Origin: Microdochium bolleyi
Lineage: Eukaryota > Ascomycota > Sordariomycetes > Xylariales > Microdochiaceae
Length of the DNA stretch: 64,000 nt
Direction: 5' to 3'
Assembly: GCA_001566295.1 (NCBI GenBank)
Contig: KQ964272.1
Span: forward strand, 1 to 64,000
Shown here: one piece after another, positions 58,621 to 64,000 of the stretch
Layout of the letters: each line of letters begins with the position of its first letter
How positions within the stretch are numbered: the first letter of the stretch is position 1
Notes under the pieces: model-generated
What the model saw: only the letters and a program-made list of their open reading frames with translations
Databases searched by the model: none
Told to the model about the DNA's origin: nothing
Translations under genes and position numbers: made by a program

Positions 58621-59223
58621 ATGCTTGCCCAGCGACTTGCGAGGGCCTCGGCTCTTCGCGCAGCACCACGACGACTGCCCATCATCCAGGCCAGAACCTT
58701 CCTCCCCGAATCCCTCAACAGCCGGGAAATCCTCGAGGAGAAGTACCCCGATGCGAAGCCCCTGAGCGAGGCCGAAGACCCGGGCCAGAACGGCGGCTAT
58801 GTCAACCCTCCCTTGGTCAAGCGCCAATTCCGCGACCCTCACGCGGACTGGTGGGACAAGCAGGAGCGCCGCAACTACGGCGAGCCCGTCCACGAGGATC
58901 ACGACATCTTGGGCATGTTCTCGCCATACGAGTACACCTGGGTTTCGCCGGGCAAGGGCCTTCTCCAGATCGGCGCGTTCATCGCCACATTCCTGGGAGT
59001 GTGCTGGGTGGTCGGCCAGACGTACCCAGACAGGCCGACGGTCCCTCGGGAGTTCGAGAGTGGACTGGAGCGCGAGCTTGGCGGCGCTGGTGCCGTACGA
59101 GTAAGTAGGAGGCTTCTTTACCGCGGAGTGATATCTGGCAGTACACATTCGAACTAACATATCGGACAGGCGAGATCCCCGGAGGACCCCGAGCCTTACC
59201 AGACAGAAGAGGCTGATGCATAG
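58621..59223 (+). CDS. NADH:ubiquinone oxidoreductase subunit, NDUFB8/ASHI type
   Basis: Exons 58621-59100 and 59170-59223 (69-nt intron, GTAAGT donor) give 177 residues. The N-terminus (MLAQRLARASALRAAPRRLP) is Arg/Ala-rich and lacks acids, a mitochondrial targeting peptide. The core has RDPHADWWDKQERRNYGEPV, HEDHDILGMFSPYEYTW and then one membrane span (LLQIGAFIATFLGVCWVVG). The RRNYGEP..HED..GMFSP pattern is that of NDUFB8, an accessory subunit of the complex I membrane arm in the inner mitochondrial membrane. The last 17 residues are on a short acidic exon ending EEADA. Length is normal for fungal homologues. Confidence 0.93.
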
Positions 59224-59899
59224 ATACTCGACCATGTGTACATAGCATAATATGCCATCAAAATGAACGAGGGCATGCATGCAGAAGCAATCAATCATCC
59301 TTTTCTTTGTGGCATCTGCAACCTGTGTCGAACGCTGTCCACGTGCAAGCTCATCGGCCGATGGTAGCAACTGACAGAGAGCCAGAGCGGTAAAGATGCA
59401 TCACACACCAAGAAAAGCTTGCGAGGCATGGCAGGCGTTTCGACCGCTTCAGACAAAACTTCAGGTAGATGGCGGTTGTGCGTGCCGGATAGAATATTCC
59501 ATCACGTGTGGGCAGACTCGTGAGGTCTGCCCCAACTATGTCGCAAGTATTGCTCGAGTTCAGCGTTCATGCTGTCCAACCTCGTCACCGCGAGCATGAT
59601 GTTAGGAGCTCACAGCTGCGGTGTTGTCCGAATTGTATGCTTGTACGATCTATCAGCCGCGTTTTGGGCAAGTTCTGGTTTCCGAGGAAAGAGCGATCTC
59701 GGTGTGCAAGCGCTGAAACTCTTGCCTGCACAACCGCACTTTCGCCTCTTTGACCCCTCCTCCCGCCACTTCCAAACATGAGATGACGGCTCTCCAGGAT
59801 GTGCTAATCACCTCACTTGTTTCTGCTTCGCTCACCCTTCAATCTTCAGGTGCCTCGCAAGTTGGCTAGGGCAGTCTGCATTCCTGCTGCCTGCGTCTC
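59224..59899. other. Intergenic region, possibly with first exon of the next gene
   Basis: No clear gene. An ATG at 59782 could open a short first exon of the downstream gene (MTALQD), but no splice pair I tried is convincing. Confidence 0.4.
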
Positions 59900-62021
59900 G
59901 TGACATTCGAGCAGCGGTCTTGGACTGTACGCACTGAGACCGGCATCTTGATCCATTTTCTTGACCACAACGCGAAACACGACGTGACGATGCGGTATGA
60001 GGACTGGGACATCTTGATCTTCCCACGCGGCAGCAAGACACCAGTGCGAGAGTTCAAGACAGCATGTCACGTCGTGCCTGATCTAGGTCTGTTTATTCCT
60101 CCCAATCCCTTTCAGAGCCTGCATCCTGATACTGACGCTCGATCCGTCGGATAGAATGTGCCTATGCTCACGGATCGACCGGATTGCCTACCCTGACGTG
60201 CTTCATCCCCAGTCTCCCACCGGGGACGCCCTTCACGGTCTCCCTGCACAGCTGGACAAATCCAGAAATCAGCCGGTACACAAAGAGCTTCAGCCAGCAT
60301 CATGACTCTGCCACATTCGAGGCCCGAATCTCGATTGATGGTGACCTTGTTGCGTGCGTAAATACATGTGAAGAACACAACGACAATAACTGACATCTGA
60401 CAGAACACGCACACTTGCACGGTATGGGCCATGGCCGCAACTGTTCGAGCACGGCTTTGGTAAGCCTCCCTGTCTTAGTCCATCTTCGAAGATTTGCAGT
60501 TGACGCCTGTTCAGAGTTCAACAAGGACGGGACAAGCGACTTCCTCAAATTCCCGTCTTTTCGTAGTGAGCTTCTTCGCCAAAGCTACTGGAACCCGGCA
60601 GATGACATGGGTCGCATCAAGATCGTTATCAGCGAAGGCTATCCGCGAGACTCGGTGTCCGTCCCTCTGGAGCGCGTCAAGAACGTCATGGCCTTTTCCT
60701 TCCAGCACGCCCCCCTTGGTGAGTTCAGGGGCTAAGAACGTCTTCATCCACCAAACTAACCTTGAACAGAGATTCTCGAGGCTGCTGCCATTGCCTGGCC
60801 CAACCCCAGCATGTGGCAGCGTGCAGCCATAAGCCCTTCCATGTCCGGCGGCACATTCGGCAACTTCGAGGCCTCGGATGTCCATGCCCACTCCCCACGC
60901 TTCCGAACTAGCAACAACAAGTCGTCAGTTTCGCTCAGTCAGCGCGCCAGCATTCCAATTATGATGCCAGACCGCAGTTCGGTAGATGCAAGGGACTTAC
61001 TCAGCACAATGCCGTGTACTGAGGCACTTCGCCAGCACGACGTCGATGCGCTCCCAGAGGTTGAAATGCAGTACGCATCATCGTACAACACGGATGGAGC
61101 ACCGGGCCGGACACCAATGCCACGTGCAAAGACGGCTCGGGGACTCGGTGGCCAGCTGGCCCAGAGAGCAACTGCCAAACAGAACCCCGGTGCCAGGGAG
61201 AAGATTGCTCGATTTGACGTCAACATGACCGGCCTGCAGAAGGAAGATCTGCATATGATGCAGAGCGATGATGACACCGAGCATACCACCCAACGAGTGC
61301 CTAACAATACCCCCACTGCGCAAGACATTGCGGTCCGCTCTGGCGAACTCCTCATGGACGAAATCTCTGAGGTCTCTGCAGGTATGTTTTCCATAAAATT
61401 GGTCAGTCGCGTTCCGCTGTTGCTTCAGCTAAGAGGTTTCTCGTAGACCAGCCCTCAAGATATTACAACCACAACCAGTTTCCCAGTCGCTTTGCCTCTA
61501 CCTTGACTCAATCCCTGCTGAACCATCCTGAGCCGTTGTCCGCAGCTCCGGGCCAGGGACTCCACCTACTCAGCGAAGTGAAATCACGCAAGGAAAACCG
61601 TTCACTGTCGTCTTCCCCGTCCGGTGGAGGAGCGCCGCTTCTGGCACACAATGACATGCGCAAGGTATCGCAATCGGCCCTGAGCAATATATGTATGAGC
61701 ACCACTGGTTCCACTCCAACGACTTCTTCGTCGGGTTCAAGAACCACATCCGGTGCTTTGTCACACGATTCGCGCAACGATGACGACAGAGCCGGTCCCA
61801 TCATCACGGAAGCCTGCTTCGCACTTCTACCAATTGTCAACGACACTTTGAAGCAGGACCAGGTCATCGAGGCCAAAACCTCTATCGGCGCGGCAGCTGA
61901 CAAGGGCACTAAGCGAACACGGCAGTTCACTCCCGCGAGTGCCAGAGCAATAGACAACGAGGATGAGCGGCGCAGACCCAGCCCGCGCCTTCGTGCCGTC
62001 TCGAGCGACGAGGACAACTAA
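59900..62021 (+). CDS. Uncharacterised fungal protein, six exons, N-terminus uncertain
   Basis: I do not recognise the family. Exons by inference: up to 60086, 60155-60353, 60404-60459, 60515-60718, 60770-61381 and 61447-62021, with introns of 68, 50, 55, 51 and 65 nt; phases all agree. The first in-frame ATG is 59990 (MRYEDWDILIFPRG), giving 580 residues. The coding-like sequence upstream (TGILIHFLDHNAKHDVT) runs back to about 59900 with no ATG and meets an in-frame stop at 59867, so an unseen first exon is likely. The N-terminal half looks like a beta-rich folded domain: GLPTLTCFIPSLPPGTPFTV, TFEARISIDGDLVATRTL, YGPWPQLFEHGFEF, SYWNPADDMGRIKIVISEG. This layout recalls fungal DUF7918-type domains, tentatively. 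From residue about 270 it is Ser/Thr/Arg-rich and disordered. Composition suggests a nuclear or cytosolic protein. Confidence 0.8.
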
Positions 62022-62580
62022 ACATCTCTGACGGCTCACGGCTAAGAGTATGATCCCGCTGCAAGTGCAGTGCTCAGGTTCGCAGTAACAGCGCTGCTGA
62101 TTTTGGGGGAGGACCGCATCGATAGAGAGAAGGCATATGGAGAGTCTGAAGCTCGCAACCCTACTGAGGTCGAAACAGCAAGATTATGAACCCAGACGCT
62201 GCCTGCGGGCCACTCCGTGGGTTTCAGTCTTCGGTTATACTCCTGAGAATGACAAGGCTCTTTTATCGTCTGCGAGGACATGCTTCGCTACTCCGTCTCT
62301 TATCACAGACTACGCCGTAAACTTTCTGATCGACTTGGCAGTACATTGCACGCAAACATGACCACTGCCAACGCCAGCACCCGGCCAGAGGCACCATGAT
62401 ATTGCGAAGTTCATAGGAATGTATTATTAAGTAGGGTTGAGTTTCGCTACCAAAATGGAGTCGCTAGTCTATCTTATACAGCTTGAGCTTGCGCCGTCCC
62501 TGTCTACTCAAAATAAAGCTGGAATGAGGGTATATGAATACAGCGAGATCAAACTAAGAATCCCACGGATATATCTCGAA
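62022..62580. other. Convergent intergenic region
   Basis: About 560 bp between two gene 3' ends. AT-richer, with small frames without domains. Nothing else seen. Confidence 0.5.
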
Positions 62581-64000
62581 TCAGGCCATGCCCATCTCAA
62601 TGTTCTTGCCCTTGACGCTCTTCCACTCGACGAGCGACGAGCCGACGAGCGTTGCGACAGCGAGGCCGACGCCGACGAAGAAGGTCGTGGTCAAGGCCGT
62701 GTTGTACGCAGCAATAGCCTGGACAAGTTGGTCCGCGCTCAGTATGTTTTTGAGGTTGGTCGCGCCCGACGCCAAGATGATTGCCGGGTCGACACCCGGC
62801 AGTGTCGCGACGATCTCCTGCGCGAGCCTGTTTGTGAAAACGGTCTGGCCCACGGCAATGAACAGCGCGCCGCCGAGGAACTGCAGGAACACGATGAGCG
62901 CGGTGCCCGTGGGGACGTCGGCCATGTCGAGGACCGTCTGCACGGCCATTAGGGGCTGCTGGAACCCGAAGCCGGGGCCCAGACCCAGGATGATCTGGTA
63001 CCCTATCCAGACCCCCATGGGGCTCGACGGGGTCCAGGTCGTCATCAGGCCGGCGCCCACGGAGGAGAAGAGCGTCGAGGCGAGCATGAAGGGCGCGTAG
63101 TACCCGAAAGTTGTGACCAGGGCACCCGCGCCGATGCTGCCGAGGATGTTGGCGATGAGCATGGGCAGGTTGCGGATCCCGGAATCCACGGCGGATACGC
63201 CCTGCACGGCCTGGAACCAGATGGGGATGTAGAAGATGAAGATGAAGAAGCTGGAGCCCTGGGTGAAGGAGAAGAAGCCCGAGGCCCAGACGGACCTGTT
63301 GCGCAGGATGCGCAAGGGCAGAGTGGCGTTGCCCGGGGTGGACGAGTAGAGGGACAGGTAGACCTGGACTCCCAGGAAGGCGGCGAGGAGCACGACGGCG
63401 ACGACGAACAGGGCGATGATGCGCGGCGAGGACCACGGGTAGGTCGTGCCGCCCCACTGCAGGGCGAGGAGCAGGCTGACGACGGCGGGCATGAAGAGCG
63501 CGTTGCCGACGGGGTCGAAGCGGCGGATCTTGCCGAGCAAGGTGGTGGGTGTGGTGGTGCCGCCGTTTTCGGCGGCGGCGCTGCTGTCGCGCTGCGGCGC
63601 CGGGTCGTGGTAGAAGACTGTGATGACGACCAGGGTGACGGCGCCGATGGGCAGGTTGATGTAGAAGCACCACCGCCAGGACACGCGATCGGTGAAGGCT
63701 CCTCCTAGGCTGGACGAGAAGGGTGTTGTTAGTAAAGGAGGAACGAAGAGGTAGAGACGACCTGAAGGAATGAGGGGAGTGGGTTTATACTTACAGAGGA
63801 CCGGCGACGCTAGCGATGCCGTACATGCCCCCGATCAGACCCGTGTAGAGCGGCCTTTTAGCGAGGGGCAAGCTGTGGGCGAGGATGAGCAGGCCGCCCG
63901 AGAAGATGCCTGCCGCGCCGATGCCCGCGATGGCGCGCCCGACGATGAGGGTGACGGAGTTTGGGGCGACGCCGCAGATGAGGGAGCCGAGCTCGAAGAT
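62581..64000 (-). CDS. MFS drug:H+ antiporter (DHA2, 14-TM type), partial at window edge
   Basis: The 3' part of the gene; the 5' end lies beyond position 64000. Exons (minus) from the edge to 63795 and 63709-62581, with an 85-nt intron. The joined protein reads IFELGSLICGVAPNSVTLIV, then GRAIAGIGAAGIFSGGLLIL, then YGIASVAGPLLGGAFTDRVS and WRWCFYINLPIGAVTLVVIT. The GxxxGPxxGG pattern is antiporter motif C, and WRWCFYINLP is typical of the DHA2 group that includes fungal toxin and drug efflux pumps. About nine or ten hydrophobic spans follow, ending with an extra C-terminal span (TALTTTFFVGVGLAVATLVG) and a short basic tail. Plasma-membrane or vesicle location is expected. Substrate cannot be told; no biosynthetic gene is visible beside it in this window. 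Confidence 0.93.

Noticed and set aside
62597..63673. 358-residue minus-strand frame overlapping the MFS transporter
   Set aside because: Same strand but another frame; it is Arg/His/Pro-rich, whereas the chosen frame has membrane spans and MFS motifs.

Overview
The window is nuclear DNA of a filamentous ascomycete (Pezizomycotina, most like a Sordariomycete). The evidence is short introns of about 49-140 nt with GT..AG ends and CTAAC/CTGAC-like branch sites, GC-rich codons, one-gene transcripts on both strands, and gene families typical of this group: IRE1, SWR1, HEL2, a FYVE/RING ligase, a Zn2Cys6 regulator and a delta-12 desaturase. I see no prokaryotic operons, CRISPR, tRNA, rRNA or intact transposon. 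Splice junctions were worked out by hand from frame continuity and splice signals. They are inferences, but nearly all join frames into uninterrupted, family-consistent proteins.

Layout. 0-4.5 kb: a minus-strand protein with a WRKY/GCM1/FAR1-type C-C-H-x-H zinc finger, then a SWIB/DEK_C chromatin protein (+). 5.8-8.3 kb: HEL2/ZNF598-type ribosome-collision E3 ligase (+). 11.4-15.1 kb: the unfolded-protein-response sensor IRE1 (+), with a short upstream ORF. 17.2-23.1 kb: a 1905-residue disordered nuclear protein with a possible Net1/Dnt1-like N-terminus (+). 24.0-25.5 kb: oleate delta-12 desaturase (-). 28.4-31.2 kb: an unrecognised 881-residue, three-exon protein (-). 33.2-35.1 kb: FYVE plus RING ligase (+). 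35-41 kb: a six-kilobase stretch without a convincing gene. 41.1-41.7 kb: a small SCOC-like coiled-coil protein (+). 41.7-45.2 kb: gene-poor and repeat-bearing.

45.2-51.5 kb is the most system-like segment. A Zn2Cys6 regulator (-) is divergent from an alpha/beta hydrolase (+), which converges on a DUF3500 protein (-) with only 67 bp between the stops. This looks like a small accessory catabolic or detoxification locus with its own regulator. Three features deserve attention: the hydrolase has Asn where the catalytic His is expected, the regulator's zinc cluster is split over three exons with a 22-nt microexon, and intron 2 of the regulator carries a TATA box and in-frame ATG that could give a form without a complete DNA-binding domain.

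52.5-57.8 kb: SWR1, the H2A.Z-depositing remodeler (-). It is divergent from an NDUFB8-type complex I subunit (58.6-59.2 kb, +) that has an intron ending exactly at its ATG. 59.9-62.0 kb: a six-exon unrecognised protein (+). 62.6 kb to the right edge: a DHA2-type MFS transporter (-), cut by the window end.
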